A DNA stretch of 64,000 bases, from positions 8,990,001 to 9,054,000 of the forward strand of contig NC_003283.11 of assembly GCF_000002985.6 (NCBI RefSeq), read 5' to 3'. The notes below the pieces were generated by a model. It was not told where the DNA came from, made no database searches, and saw only the letters and a list, made by a program, of their open reading frames with translations. The translations under genes were made by a program, and so were the position numbers. The DNA comes from Caenorhabditis elegans (Eukaryota > Nematoda > Chromadorea > Rhabditida > Rhabditidae). Shown piece by piece: positions 35,513 to 48,830 of this stretch; position 1 is the stretch's first letter; each line of letters starts with the position of its first letter.

Positions 35513-36541
35513 TTAAACCTGAACTGACAAACGAACTGACTTCAGACTTCCCGTTTTTGGTTTCCTTCCGTCTGGATCTGTATGAGCGTGATGTCCGTTG
35601 GCAGAGTTTGTGGCACTTCCATGTTTGCTCCCTCTGCTACTTCTTTCCTTTTCAAATATTGTTGGAAATGCCATCCCACAAGTAATCCAGTTGAATTGTT
35701 CTCGGAAAGCTTTACGAAAGCGCGGAGATCGGAAATATGTTACGTAGTAGGTTTGACAAAAATTTGGCATGACAATTAGAAGCTGAAATAATAATAATTT
35801 TGTTATAAAAATATACTTTGAATAACTACCAAATAAGGCATGTAGTGAACCGCTTCGTGAACATTTGCGATGAATTCAACCATAACGCGGAAAATTATGA
35901 CAACCAGCCACCATGATAAAATGTAGATGAGTACCAAGAAAAAAGTTGATCGAAAAACTTTATTTTTTTCTTCCCTTAAACTGTTGCTTCGAGTTCCACT
36001 TGAATGACGACTTCCTCGCATGTTTTCCGCTGAAAGTTTTAAAACCTACTAAAACTTTTTAAAAATAATTCTTCCTTACATTTTTTCACAGCACAAACAA
36101 CAGAAAATATAATCACGATTAGTGTAATTGTATTCAAAACGATCATTGCACTCGAAACCATTTGATAAATCCGCACGTCTGTTGCTAAATCGGAGAAATT
36201 TTTAATTTGAAACATATGGCTAATAGGCTTACTTAACATAAAAATGCAATACGGAGCTTCCTCGTCAGGGATAAACAGGAAGCTGACCAGCGTGGCAGCA
36301 ATTGCAAAAATAGTTGGGAAAATGCACATAGCCGTTACATAGTTTCGCTTTTTCCATATCATATGTCTGTAATAGTCATGGTTTATTCCAAGAAAAAATT
36401 TGGAACTCTTACTTTATCGGCAAGATGATACTGAAGCAGATATCAAGAGCCAACGAAAGAAAAAGAGCAGATTGGAACATCACGGCAAAGCAGTAGACGA
36501 CGTTATATTCAAAACACTTTTTTCGGGACATTGGGCGATAT
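35513..36541 (-). pseudogene. srsx-class serpentine receptor, 5' end missing
   Basis: Exons 36413-36541, 36080-36366, 35830-36029 and 35513-35782 join in phase and encode TM3 to the tail: CFEYNVVYCFAVMFQSALFL, LDICFSIILPIK, TM4-TM6, and CQTYYVTYFRSPRFRKAFRE before a hydrophilic tail. The second of these may contain a 48-nt in-frame intron (GTAAGC to TTTAG, about 36186-36233). TM1-TM2 exons are not found with matching phase. A 64-nt candidate at 37546-37609 (TNIVHMVGGLYLFMLKYKI) looks like the TM2 piece but ends in phase 1, while exon 36541 needs phase 2. Either the gene is broken upstream or my 5' model is wrong. Translation from the ATG at about 36532 would make a truncated receptor. Confidence 0.6.
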
Positions 36542-39500
36542 CTTTAAAATTTGAATTTTAAAAAAACTAGATATGTATGTTATTATTCTGAAACTTTAAA
36601 AAAAACTGATAGTACAAAAAACAAATTGGAAATTCTTTCAAATTGATGAACATTTTTATAGCCAAATTTTGCAAAAACTTTGATAACTCTTAGGAAAAGT
36701 CGACGTATGGGGGATCTCAACAAAAATTATTATTTGCGGCAAACGTAAATTTGCCTAGATAAGTCGTGTTCAAAAAATATTACTGCTTGTCTATAAATTC
36801 AAACTAAAGAAACAACTAATTATATTTGAACTGAATTTGCATGCACTACATTAACCCGCTAACAAACCCTTTGGTAAAGTCTAAAACAGCAAAAACAGTT
36901 GCATTCATAAAGTCGATCATTCTTCCGATGAATCTGAAACAAAGCCCAAATATGTGATGCTCCGACGTGCAAAAATTAAAGAATTCTGGAAAGTTTGGGT
37001 CGTTGGTTCTCTAGACTTTCAAATTAAAATCATTGGGGTGGAAGTTAGAGACGACCGGTGAAGCATCACAATCTGGGAAAATGAGAAAACAAAAATTCAT
37101 TACATTGGCTCTGAAGTTCGCTGGAAGTTTGATGAAGCTTTGTTGAACGTCTCGACCAGTCAGGAAGAGAGAATGAACAAAATCAGACCATTAGTGAGAA
37201 CATAGTTGAATGATAGGAGAAACTCTACAATCAACATGGAATCGTTATTTAATTCGTAAATTGTAGGCTAGAAATCAAATAAAATGGGAACAGAAATGAA
37301 CATATAAAACATTTGTGACTTCTTGGTTGAATTTGAGAACGGAAATGTAGACTGAAATGTATCAAATTCCGTATGTAATCAAGAAGATTCATTTCAACAT
37401 GCAAATCAAAAAAAAAAGAAAAAAATCGAGTCTCTAATTGTTCTGTTTCCTAATTGACTATTCTTTGAATTTCTATTATTTTGTTTTTTCTTTGCTTCAA
37501 AAACTAGGCGAAGAAAAGTAGATCTAGCGGACTTTGGATACTTACGAATCTTATACTTGAGCATAAACAAATAGAGCCCGCCCACCATATGCACAATGTT
37601 TGTAGCCGGCTAGAAAGGTCCCTGTTGGAGTTTTGATCACGGAAAAGGATATGAAAAGGAGAAAAATACTAAAGATTTCCAGACGTTTTTGTCAACTGCT
37701 CACAGAAAGAAAAAAATTAAGATTATTTTTGTCTTACCAAATTCTGAAAATAAACAAAAAATCCACATTCTGGAAAATGTGTTGCTGAGAACTAAATGAG
37801 GAAAACTAAAATTTCAAAGATCTTGTCGTTGAAAGTAAACTAAAGATTTTAATACGATATTCAGAATTATTTTCTCATATACATACATACAACGTGAATA
37901 AATAGTGTTATTTGTCTGATGCGATAGTGACTCTGTAAGCAGCATATGAAATATTACTACTGTAGGGTTTCATATATTAACTTTTCATTTAACACTGAGT
38001 GACTGTAAAATGTTTATTGTCTAAGAGAGGAGCATCTTCAATAAAGAATTGTTGTTGTCAACTCAAAATTAAAAAAAAACCAACTTGAAAAATACCGAAC
38101 GTTTTTCAAACAACTTGATTTAGTGTCAGATTTTCGCTAGAAACAAATGCTGTTAACTTCTGTATCCCGTATGCACACCTGACTTTACTCAATAATGCAT
38201 TATACAATTCAATTTGTGCGTTGCGCATAATGGTACAAAGTTCTCGATCCCTTGGTGTTTATTAGTTTGAATATTAATCTTTGACTCATCACCCACTCAA
38301 TCTACAGTTAGAAATCCTGTTGAAAGTGAAATAAACTAACGATTATCTCTTTGTGACACTTTGTCAAGTTTTTCTGATTCGCTATAAAAAATTATTAAAT
38401 CGGTTGGGGGTTGGTGGTGATCATCACCGTGTGCTTTGAATTCGTGTTCTCTGTTCAACAAGTTCAAAAAAAGAAAAAAAAATTCATCACAACAATTTAA
38501 CAAAAAAATTTTATTTCGTCGTACTAAGAAAAGTAGGAGAAAGATGATGTCAGTATCATCAAAAGACAGTGAAGAATATGAATGGAATTAATAACAATTA
38601 CAGTAACCTTCTATTCAAGAACTACACAAAAAATATACTTTCGGAAAAAATAACTTCAATTCTTGTTATAAATAATTGCTAGAAACTCTCTACTGCACTT
38701 TTACATTTTTAAATGTATTTGTTTTCCTGAAACATTTTGCAAAAATTGAAAAATGCAACAATGCGCCTTGCAAATAAAGTTTTTGCAAAATTTCCGTTTT
38801 TCTAACTTCTTCTGACCCAATTCTTCTTAGAACACGACCTCTTGGGAACATGAGTCTTTTTAAATTATGCCAGCCATTCTCGATTTGTCGATTGCAAAAG
38901 ACACACAAAATTCGTTTCCAATTAAAACAGAATTAAATACCCTGAAAGAACATGAAAACGTTTGATTATAATATACTACGTTGTTTTTGATGAAAAAATC
39001 ATCAAATAATTTATTTTCAGCCGGAAAGACTTTGATAAGAGAATCAAATAGCTTTATCACCTCATTTGAAATTTTACCAGACAGAAACCTAGGTTCCCAA
39101 CAACCAATGAAGCTATTCCTCCGTTCAATCAGCTCGAAAAGTCACGATCGTGACCGATCGTCGGTCTTTGGATAAACTTCCACTACCGAAAAAGGTAATC
39201 CAAGTAAATCGTTGTCACAATGAACAGGAGTGTTATATATACTCAGCTTGAATGTTTATGTTATTCTGGTTTAGTTGGCAGGTGCACTTTAATGGTAGTT
39301 ACTAATTGCTAACTGAAAAATCTGAAAATCTTTTCAACAATGTTTGATCAATAAAACAAAATTTACTTGATGATTTTAACACAAAAAAACCTGTTTTTTT
39401 CTCTTATCACAGTTGTTGTTCTTGCTACTGCCTACTCTCCCATTAATATGGTAATCTGCATAGGTATATTTGTGTGATGAGTAATGATAGGTAACACAGA

Positions 39501-40556
39501 AATGACGAGTCATCAAGTCATGATTCACTCTGATCTGTTTTTATAGAAAGTCACAATATTGATCCCCACGTTGAACAGACTGACACAAATCATAGATTTG
39601 TAGTGTAGTAGTCGGCGAACTGTATTGAATGGGAGGTGCGCAACGCAGCGGAACTATTTAAATCGAACAATCATTTGGATAGGGAGACACAGATTTTCAT
39701 ATGTGCAATCCTACCTTAAATAGTTGTAAGTTCGTAAGATCAAGTTTGTTTGAATTCTATATCAAAGCAACTTTTTTTTAAAATCAATTTAGAGCAGCAT
39801 TTTCATTTTATACGTATACACATAGTGATTGCGATGATAATTTTGTTTTTTTTTTTTGCATTTCTTTGGACGAAAATTTTTTTTGCATTTTTTTGCATTT
39901 CGACGAGTTTTTTCCAGCCATGTGAAGAAATTGCATTTATTATGTGAACTGAACGTAGTCTGATTAGTCATGAATTTGATTATAAGGCTCACAGCTTCGC
40001 ACTGCATTTCCCTTCTGATGATTCTTCCATTTTTCTCTTTAGCTCACATTTTGTTCTCTCTACTCTCTCTATTTTTTGGCCTCAAGTTTACGGCTTTTAA
40101 GCATTGTTGCCAGGCGCCAAATGCTATTTTTTCTTCTAAAATTGTGAATTCTAACTTTCCGTTGCCAAGTATTATTTAGTCGTCAAGGAGAGTTCACATT
40201 CAAAAAAAGTAAATACAAACAAAATTAGAGAAGAAACATCAAGCTTTTTAGATAAAATGTTTGTCTATTAGATTCTGAGCGAATTCCCCCAGAAAATATA
40301 ATAACTTATTTCAAATTTTCATGTGTCTCTCACGCGTATAACGCATTGATTTCACATTTTTCCACATGTTCATTGATCTTTTTTTCCCTCTAGTTTGTTT
40401 GAAAGTAACCTTTTTTCGAACAAAAATCGAATATGTTGTTAGGTTGTGTGAAACGAGTTTGCCACCTACTCGTTTGAAACTTCTAGTTCCGTTTGTTTTA
40501 TAGTTTGTCTATTTTTTCAATATTAAAATGAAATTAATTTTTTTTAGGAAGCGAAA
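36542..40556. other. Gene-poor 4-kb region
   Basis: The largest gap in the window. Apart from the orphan receptor-like exon at 37546-37609 and the possible relic at 36957-37137, no frame has introns, family motifs or coding bias. Minus-strand frames at 38690-39060 overlap in two phases and may be a degraded coding segment, but I recognise nothing. It contains the promoter side of the first MFS gene, whose ATG follows a TTTTTTTAG acceptor. Confidence 0.55.
36957..37137 (+). pseudogene. Possible FAMeT-like domain relic (weak)
   Basis: One frame reads EFWKVWVVGSLDFQIKIIG, then a TGA (37059-37061), then ITIWENEKTKIHYIGSEVRW. The spaced W residues and HYIG resemble the farnesoic-acid-O-methyltransferase-like (FAMeT) fold found in some nematode proteins. 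There is no start or splice support. It may be chance. Confidence 0.2.
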
Positions 40557-42465
40557 ATGGGAGGCTCAAATAATTTTGAGATGCTGGAAAAACGAAGAAC
40601 ATCGGTGAAAAGTGAGTTTTGTTAATACCTGAGAATCAGAATTAGTTGGAGGGAAAGTCTGAAAATATAAACTTGATGTTTGTATTTTTGAACTTTCACT
40701 TTAAGAAGACAGTCTGGTCGTGCCTGACAGTGAAGATACAACAAACTGGCGGTTGATCATTGTCGCTGGAATAGTTTCCGCATTGAATGCCGTGGAAAAT
40801 TCTGTTTTGGGAATCGGAGAGTGGCCATACATGAAAGAGGTGAGTCACTCAGAAAAATAAACGTTTCTGGATAATTGTTCGGTTTTATTCAGATCGACAA
40901 GGATGCAACCGCTCAATTTTTCGGTATGGCAACGTCAGCATCCAAATGTGGTCATGCTTTGTTTGCGCTTGTTTTCTCAATTTGGAGTTACAAAACACAT
41001 TCAGTCAAGTTGGTAAAAATAGTTCAACTGTATCGGAACATTTATTTTTAGAATTCCACTTCTCACAAGTCGGTTAATTGCAATCGTTGCATGTGTCATA
41101 TATTTGAGTATTGAATATGTACCGGTGAATAAGAGATATGTTCTGATGTCGGTTTATATCCTTCTGGGAATTGCTAACAGTAAGTTTCATAAAACATGTG
41201 AATATTTGTAGATTAAAAACTGATTATCTGAAATTTGATCAATTCGAAATTTAACTTCTAGGTGCGACAACAGTACTTCGTGGATACATCGCGATGTGCT
41301 CATCAACTCAAGATCGCCCCAGAGCTTTTGCTGTTATTGGACTTTCCATAATTGTATCAATTGTTGTTGGTCCAACACTTCAACTAATCTTCAGTAGCAT
41401 TGCCTACCCAGGATACGAAATTATGCCAGGAATTAGATTCCATATCTACTCCGCTCCGATTTGGTTCTCATTCATTTTAACAATTCTTACTGCTGTGTTC
41501 ATTGGATTTTTCTTGCAAGACGTCCACCGTGCATCAACAGAAAGCAAAATTGAAGAGGAAAGCAGTCGTCCAATGTTCTCCATGGAACAGCTGAAGGAGA
41601 CAATTGCCACGTTGAAGAGAAGTAACCTCGATTGGAGTCTCATTGGAGTTTGTCTTTTTGTGAAAATTGCCGCCACCTTCTCACATGCCACTATGCAATC
41701 GTATGTTTAAATTTTAAATCACTGCATAAGAGTTTTTGCTAATCTAAAAATTTAAGAATCATGTCGATTCTATTCATGGTACAGTATGGATGGACTGGAA
41801 CGGAAACCGTTCGTATGGGATCAATGCTGATGGTTTGCTTTGGTGTTCTCTCTTGTGTCGTTCTACTTCTCTATATTTTCTGTAGACTGGGTCAAATGTA
41901 AATGGCTAACGAATTTAATGAGTATTTTTCATATTCTTTTATTTCAGTCTTCCCCAACAAAAAGTCTTCCTTGTCTGCACAATTGCATCTGGATGTGTCT
42001 TCCTTATTACCTACCCATATGAATTTAGCAGTAAACCAGTTGTTCTTTATAATGAAACAACTCACGCTGGATGTAATCCAGTTGAATATTCTTGGTGTGA
42101 AACTGCCGTCGCTGTCAACCCATACTTTTTTATGATTGTCTCCATTATCGTCTCTGCTCCATCAATTCCAATGATGCACACTGCACTTGATACAGTTTAT
42201 TCTCGTATTCTAGGAAATGTAGATCAAAGTGTTGCTCAAGGAGCAATGACAATTGTTGACGATATTGTGTTTATGGTAACACCCATCTTTACAACGTAAG
42301 TCTCTTAAAACTATTTCTATTTTTAAAACATTGTACCAAATTTTCAGAACTATGTTCACCTTGCTGGGAGTTGGACCACTATGGCTCATCAAATCATCCG
42401 TTTTCTTCGCAATTGCTGCTGTCTGGTTCTTGAATCTCAAGAAAATAACTACTCACATGTATTAA
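40557..42465 (+). CDS. MFS transporter, MFSD8/CLN7-like, copy 1
   Basis: Eight exons, 40557-40611, 40706-40839, 40893-41008, 41052-41179, 41262-41700, 41757-41897, 41948-42295 and 42348-42465, give about 492 aa with about 12 membrane segments. The layout follows the MFSD8 (CLN7) branch: NWRLIIV then GEWPYMKEIDKDATAQFFG, a loop with QDRPRAFAVIG, VGPTLQLIF and IAYPGYE, and LDTVYSRILGNVDQ in the C-terminal half. CLN7 is a lysosomal membrane protein; a lysosomal or vesicular solute carrier role is inferred. The substrate is not predictable. The ATG directly follows a TTTTTTTAG acceptor. This copy has the fewest introns of the three. Confidence 0.9.
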
Positions 42466-43613
42466 TCATGTTTTTTATTCTGTTGTGAACTTATAATAAC
42501 GGGTTTAGTTGCATTATGCTGATAGCGGTAATATTTATTAAAACCGGTTCCGAAAACAAAAACAAGACATTTAATATGTTAATAAAGATTTTCAAAAATG
42601 TGTGCGCTTAACTTTTTATTGGAATCTTTCTTTTAAAATCACTGATGACTCAACACGAACAAAATGAGAATCGAAAAACGATTACACGGGACAAAAATCA
42701 GAAAATCATAAATCACTGTTTCGGAAGAGCATATATTGTTTTTGAGATTATTGTTTTCGCAACTCTACAGTTGGGCAAATAAAAAATAGTTACAGGTCTG
42801 CGATAATTTACCCTGAAGACGCTTAATATAGTCCAGAATGGCGAAATATCATAATCAAACGGTTTGAAAACTTTCAGAACTTTTGAAAAATTGCAGTAAA
42901 CGTTTTTTTTATTGCCAATTTTCAAAAATTGAGACCTTGCTGAGTAATTTTGAGAATTTAAGCAGGTTGCAGGTTAGAACCATTCGAGTCTTCAAATAAA
43001 AACAATTGAGAGGCTATTTTGAGAAGATCGAATTAATCGAGAATTTTCGACAAGAAAGCTCCCGTGGCACTGTTTTGATGCCGCCACTTCCTAAACAGTG
43101 CCACTATCCCCATCCGCCACAAGGGACCTTTGAGAAGATTTATCTCGTAAACATTTTTTTGGACGACTTCCAAAATTATGATAAGTTAAAACCGAGTTTA
43201 TTATTGAAATCGCAATTTTCAGTCTTATAGTGTTACAAATGTGATGCTAAAAATATCTGAGATAGGAACAACTATGTGCTTTAAAAAAACATGCTTACAT
43301 TCTGGAAAAAATTCCCCTGTCATTGAATTGAATTTAATTTCAGCGTTATGATTTCTGTTTTGGAAATCTTTAAAAAACTGCAAACTTTCGATTACCAAAA
43401 GGACATCTTTAAAAATTAATTTTACAAATCCTACCCCCCCCCCCCTTTCAGAGATCATTCGGTTGATCCTAAATATTGCTTATTACGCATAGAGACACAA
43501 ATCACAGTGTTCAAACTTTCACCGGACGGGATAACGGGTTAAAAGGATGTCGGCGTTTGTCAAATTGTTCTATCAATATTTTTAGTCATTCATTTTGTTC
43601 TTTTTTATTTGGA
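42466..43613. other. Intergenic, 1.15 kb, includes a 12-C tract
   Basis: No gene is seen. It contains a run of about 12 C at 43434-43445. A 30-codon-scale frame at 43006-43230 has no start or splice context beyond chance. Confidence 0.5.
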
Positions 43614-45459
43614 ATGATTTCAGTGGACGGTTTTGAGTTATCTGAAAATAATAAAAATTATGAAGGTAGGTCTTGTGCCCTGTGTTTTGAAATGTACTCA
43701 TCCGAATTGATTCAAGAAGTTTCATCAACGTCATCCAATGAAAAAGAACCGACAAACTGGCGTCTAATCATTGTGACGGGAATTGTATCATGTTTGATCT
43801 CTGTTGAGAATTCGGTTCTTGGAATGGGAGAATGGCCTTATATGAAAGAAGTATGATTTTTGAAAACTGTTGAACAAGAACAAAGTACATTTTCAGATTG
43901 ATAATGATGCAAATGCTCAGTTTTTTGGAGTTACTCAATCTGCTTCTAAATGCGCTCATGCAGTGTTTGCACTTGTTTTCTCAATATGGAGCTTTAAAGC
44001 AAGATCTGTCAAGTAATAGTCAAATTTAAATATATATATATATAGCAAAAAATAGTTTCATTCAGATACCCAATGATAGTGAGCCGTTTTATTGCCATAT
44101 TTGCCTGTACAATTTATTTAAGCGTTGAGTATGTTCCCACAGGAAAGAGATACGCTCTTATGTGTGTTTATATTTTAATTGGAGTTTCAAACAGTAAGTT
44201 TATAAAATTCTTCTATTTAAAAATTTAGTAGAAAAATTGAAGGTGCTTGTACAATTCTCCGAGGATATCTTGTAATGTGTTCATCATCTGAGGATCGGCC
44301 ACGTGCATTTGCTGTTATTGGTCTTTCGGTCATTGTGTCCTTAATAGTTGGCCCAGGTGAGTTTTGTTTGTCCGAACCGGTTTTTGAGTGGATCATTTTT
44401 CAGTTCTTCAGTTGATCTTCAGTGGGATTGCCTACCCTGGTTATGAAGTATTTCCTGGAATTCGGTTCCACGTATATTCCTCTCCAATTTGGGTTGCATT
44501 AATACTAACAGTTGTTACAACAATAATAATTTGGATGTACATGACAGATGTTCATCGAAATTCATCTCAAAATGTGGACATTCAAGAATTTATTTCATTG
44601 AATCAGCTGAGAAAACATTATGAAACATTGAAAAATAGTAACTTGAAATGGAAACTTGTAGCGGTATGCCTAACTGTTAAGATTTCATCCACATTTTTGA
44701 GTGCTATTCTTGGATCGTAAGTTTCTAACAACTTTAGCTAGTTGCAGTGTGTTATAATTTCAGAATTATGTCAATACTTTTTATGGTTCAATACGGGTGG
44801 ACTGGAACAGAAACTGTTCGTTTTGGTTCAACTATGATGATAGCTTTTGGATTTCTGGCATGCTCAATACTTCTACTCTACATTTTCTGCCGTTTAGGAC
44901 AAGTGTAAGTTGAACATCACATTAAAACAATACTTTCTGTTTTCAGAATACCACAAGAATACGTATTCTTGGCATGCACAATTGCTGCAGGGTCTTACTT
45001 CATCGTCACTTATCCATTCTCGTTTAATAGTCAACCACTTGCTCCCTATAATTCATCAACACACGCTGGATGTAATCCAAATGAATATACATGGTGTGAT
45101 ACGGCATTGGCTGTGGATCCATGGGTTTTCATGATTACTACAGTTATTGTATTTGCTCCATCTTTACCAATGATGGGCACATCTTTGGATACTGTGTATT
45201 CAAGAGTTCTTGGTGATATTGATCAAAACATTGCACACGGGTTTATGACTATTGTCGATGATGTCATTTTCATGATTACTCCAATTTTAACAACGTAGGT
45301 TATTTTTAATCTAACAAAGTTTGAAAAGAATAACTACTTTTTAGATCAATATTCGCAATTTTTGGAGTAGGTCCTTTATGGATTATGAAAGCTGTTCTGT
45401 TTCTTTCAATGGGTGCTCTCTGGGCGTTTAATTTGAAAGAATTGAGTAAAGTGGAGTAG
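43614..45459 (+). CDS. MFS transporter, MFSD8/CLN7-like, copy 2
   Basis: Nine exons, 43614-43665, 43717-43850, 43897-44012, 44066-44193, 44243-44356, 44404-44716, 44764-44904, 44947-45294 and 45345-45459, give about 486 aa. It matches copy 1 almost segment for segment: TNWRLIIVTGIVSC, GEWPYMKEIDNDANAQFFG, SEDRPRAFAVIG, IAYPGYEVFPGI, QYGWTGTETVRFGS, LDTVYSRVLGDID. An extra intron (44357-44403) sits after VGP, a position uninterrupted in copy 1. No lesion is seen. Membrane topology and likely vesicular location are as for copy 1. Confidence 0.9.
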
Positions 45460-45836
45460 AACCATATATTCTTGTTGTTTTTTAAGAAATCACATTCAAA
45501 TAAATATGTGTAGCAATGAACTTGAAGAAGCAATTTTACGTTTTTGGATCTGACAAACTTTTGCATCTTTCAATAATAAAATACTGTTCATAAAAAAGCA
45601 TCAAATTGATCTGTTGGTCTGTTGAAACTGTTTGAAAAGGACTGAATACAGAAAAAGACCATTTGTCCAATCCAACGTTCTGCATACAATAGTGGGCAGA
45701 AGTATGTGTTTTTGGCAATTGAATTTTTTGTAAATTCGTAGGTAATATTTTTCAAAAACTAAATGTTATTGACAAAAAATTCAGCTAACAAAAGATTGCA
45801 CATTCTGTTTCGACAAGTATAGAGACATAATATTAC

Positions 45837-46098
45837 ATGGAAGCATCAACAACCGCAATTCAAAAATTGAGGTGGATTGTTAATAAAAATATCCGCGAGC
45901 AATTTAACATGTCAGCTACAGCTTTAACACCTGCAGAAACACATTTGCACGCTCCCCGTGTCACTCATGTAAGCATATACTTATCAAAAGATTTCATCAA
46001 GGTTGTCGGTTGCTATTGCAAAACATTAATAGTTTAAATAAACCTTCACTAACTTTCCTATCTTAATATTCTAGGGAAACTGTAATCCTGACCAATGA
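45837..46098 (+). CDS. Small 51-aa protein, unknown (two exons)
   Basis: Exon 45837-45968 begins with ATG and runs 44 codons to a GTAAGC donor. An acceptor TTCTAG at 46074 leads to eight codons ending TGA (46096-46098), and AATAAA follows at 46135-46140. Both halves stay in frame. The protein is hydrophilic with several Thr, Ala and His residues (SATALTPAETHLHAPRVTH) and has no signal peptide or known domain. It lies between MFS copies 2 and 3 on the same strand and resembles neither. The splice and poly(A) signals support a transcript; coding status is uncertain. Confidence 0.45.
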
Positions 46099-46492
46099 AA
46101 AAGCAAGAAGGTCAAGAAACCATTCAAGCGATCAAATAAAATATTTTTATGAATCGTCAAAAGGGTAAGAAGCGAGTGCGTGTTGACCATAATATCAATA
46201 TTATTTTTTTGTGACCGAAGAAAATTGGAATCGTGGTTTCTGTTACTTGATACCCTCTTGATACCCCCTAATCGAATTATTTCATATTGGAAACCCCACC
46301 ATACATAAAAGAAGTTTATATTTTGCCCCTATTCTTGTGATTATCGTAGCGCATTAGCGTCATTTTTCTTTTGAAACTGATCTGATTGTCACATAAATCA
46401 CGAATTATCTGCTACCTTGGAGGTAGAAGACTAATAGGTTATATTGGCAAAGTAAGAACTATTCTGTTAGTTCAGTTCGTTCTGATCAAATA

Positions 46493-48416
46493 ATGGAGGT
46501 TCCAACTGATTCTCCAATCGTTCACGATGGAATTCTTCTTGAAAGTAAGTTTTCTATTGAAGTGTAACATTTTAATAATTTTACTTTTTAAAGAAGAACA
46601 GTTGATGAACAAAGATAAAGATGATAGATTGACAAATTGGCGTCTTATCATAACTGCTGCAGTTGTTTCTTGTTTGAATGCTGTCGAAAATTCAGTTCTA
46701 GGAATTGGAGAATGGCCTTACATGAGAGAAGTGAGTATCTAATACATGTGATGGAAAAAGATACGATCTATTACAGATTGACCCAAATGCAACTGCTCAA
46801 TTTTTCGGGCTTGCAACATCAGCTTCCAAATGCGGACATGCCGTTTTTGCGCTGATTTTTTCCATTTGGAGCTATAAAACGAGCTCTGTGAAGTGAGAAA
46901 ATTAAATAACGGAGTATGAAATAAACACATTTTTCAGAATTCCACTTATTGCAAGTAGATTAATCGCAATTGCTGCATGTATGATCTACTTAACCATTGA
47001 ATATGTGAAAACTGATAAAAGATATGTACTGATGGCAGTGTATACTTTACTGGGTATTGCAAATAGTAGGTTTTATTCAATGCCCATCGTTTACAAATTG
47101 ATCAATTCAATTTTTAGGTGGGGGAACGGTTCTTCGTGGATATGTTACATTGTGCTCTTCAAACGAAGATCGTCCACGAGCTTTTGCTGCACTTGGATTG
47201 TCATTTATTTTTTCGATTATTGTTGGACCAAGTATGCATTTTAATTATTTCTAAACTGTAAGCAATTGTCTTTCAGCGATTCAATTAATCTTCAGCGCGA
47301 TCCCATACCCGGGGTATGAGATAATTCCAGGAATTTGGTTCCATTTATATTCGGCACCAATTTGGATTTCGTTTATTCTCACTATTCTGACAGTCTTCGT
47401 TATTTTAATTTTGATAGAAGATATTTCTAGAGAAAAGAAAACTAAGTTGAGGCCAAGTGAATCACAGTCGAGCTTTTCAATGGAACGTTGGAGATCTTTA
47501 TATGAAAAATTGAAGAAAAGCAATTTGGACTGGAAACTTATTGTAGTATGCTTCTTTGTGAGAATGGCTGTTTCCTTTTCTCATAGTACACTGTCAACGT
47601 AAGTTGTAAATAAAAAAGTTTAGTCTAGCAGCAACGTATTTAATTTTTAAAAAAAGTTTTCAATTATAGGATAGGATCCATTCTTTACATGGTTATGTTT
47701 GGGTGGGATGGTGCAACTACAGTTCGAGTGGGATCAATCACAATGGTCATTTTTGGAGTGATGTCATCTACCATACTACTTCTCTATATTTTCTGTCATT
47801 TCGGAAAAATGTATGATCAAAACAAAACACAATTTTATACCTATATAATGATTTCAGTCTCCCACAGCACAAAGTCTTCTTATTCTTCACAATTGCATTT
47901 GGCGCAGTCTATATAATCACGTATCCATTTGAGTTTACAAGTAATCCAGTTGCCAAATACAATGGTATGTAAACTACACCTTCAACACTACAAAAATCAT
48001 AGACTAAATTTCAGAAACCACTCGCGCTGGGTGCAACCCTGAGGAGTACTCATGGTGTTCGACTGCTTTGGCGGTCAATCCAATGCTATATCTTTCCGTA
48101 ACTATATTGGTTGCCGGAATGTCCATTCCGATAATGAGCACTGCTTTGGATACAGTTTACTCAAGAATTCTGGGAAATATTGACCAATCTGTTGCTCATG
48201 GTGCAATGGCAGTAATCGATGACATCTTGTACATGATCACACCAATTTTTACAACGTTCGTTATTACGACAAACTTTTTATTTCTTTTCTTTTTTCAGAA
48301 CAATGTTTACATTATACGGAATTGGCCCATTATGGATTGTCAAATCGATGGCTTTTGGTATAATTGCGCTAACGTGGGCAGCGAATTTGAAGAAGATTGG
48401 AGAACATTTGTATTAA
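46493..48416 (+). CDS. MFS transporter, MFSD8/CLN7-like, copy 3
   Basis: Ten exons, 46493-46544, 46594-46730, 46777-46892, 46938-47065, 47118-47231, 47277-47598, 47670-47810, 47858-47964, 48015-48255 and 48299-48416, give about 491 aa. It has the same core: TNWRLIITAAVVSC, GEWPYMREIDPNATAQFFG, NEDRPRAFAALG, IPYPGYEIIPGI, LDTVYSRILGNIDQSVAHG. The conserved QYGWTGTETVR block of copies 1 and 2 reads MFGWDGATTVR. It shares the extra intron of copy 2 after VGP and adds another (47965-48014) in the loop before the GCNPEEYSWC motif. Intact by sequence. Confidence 0.9.
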
Positions 48417-48830
48417 AATATATAACTGTATATGTTGATAAAATTAATCTTAATTAGGAAAATAACTCTTGGAGACTGTGCGGGGATGTTTTCTTCTTTG
48501 TTCAAGATTTTTAAAAATTTTGATTTGATATTCATTTTAGCTGCACTGTTCTAACCGTATAAGTTAATGATTCATTCATTATAGTGTAATATTGCAACTC
48601 ATAGTGCTTTTATGAAAACAAAGGTCTTTGGGGAAATTCATTGATCACGTGATACTTATTGAGTTTTCTCCTCAATATTTCATTTTAGTATTCGATCTCG
48701 CTAATTGAGTGAGCGTGATTGAAACACGACATGACGGAATTTATTCATTTCCAATTTCAATATGTATTGATCATTTCGTGAAAATCTTAACTTCTACTGA
48801 AATTTAGTTGAACTTAAATTTATAATAAAA

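Noticed and set aside
38690-39060. Overlapping minus-strand frames as a gene
   Set aside because: Two overlapping phases, no convincing introns and no recognisable domain.
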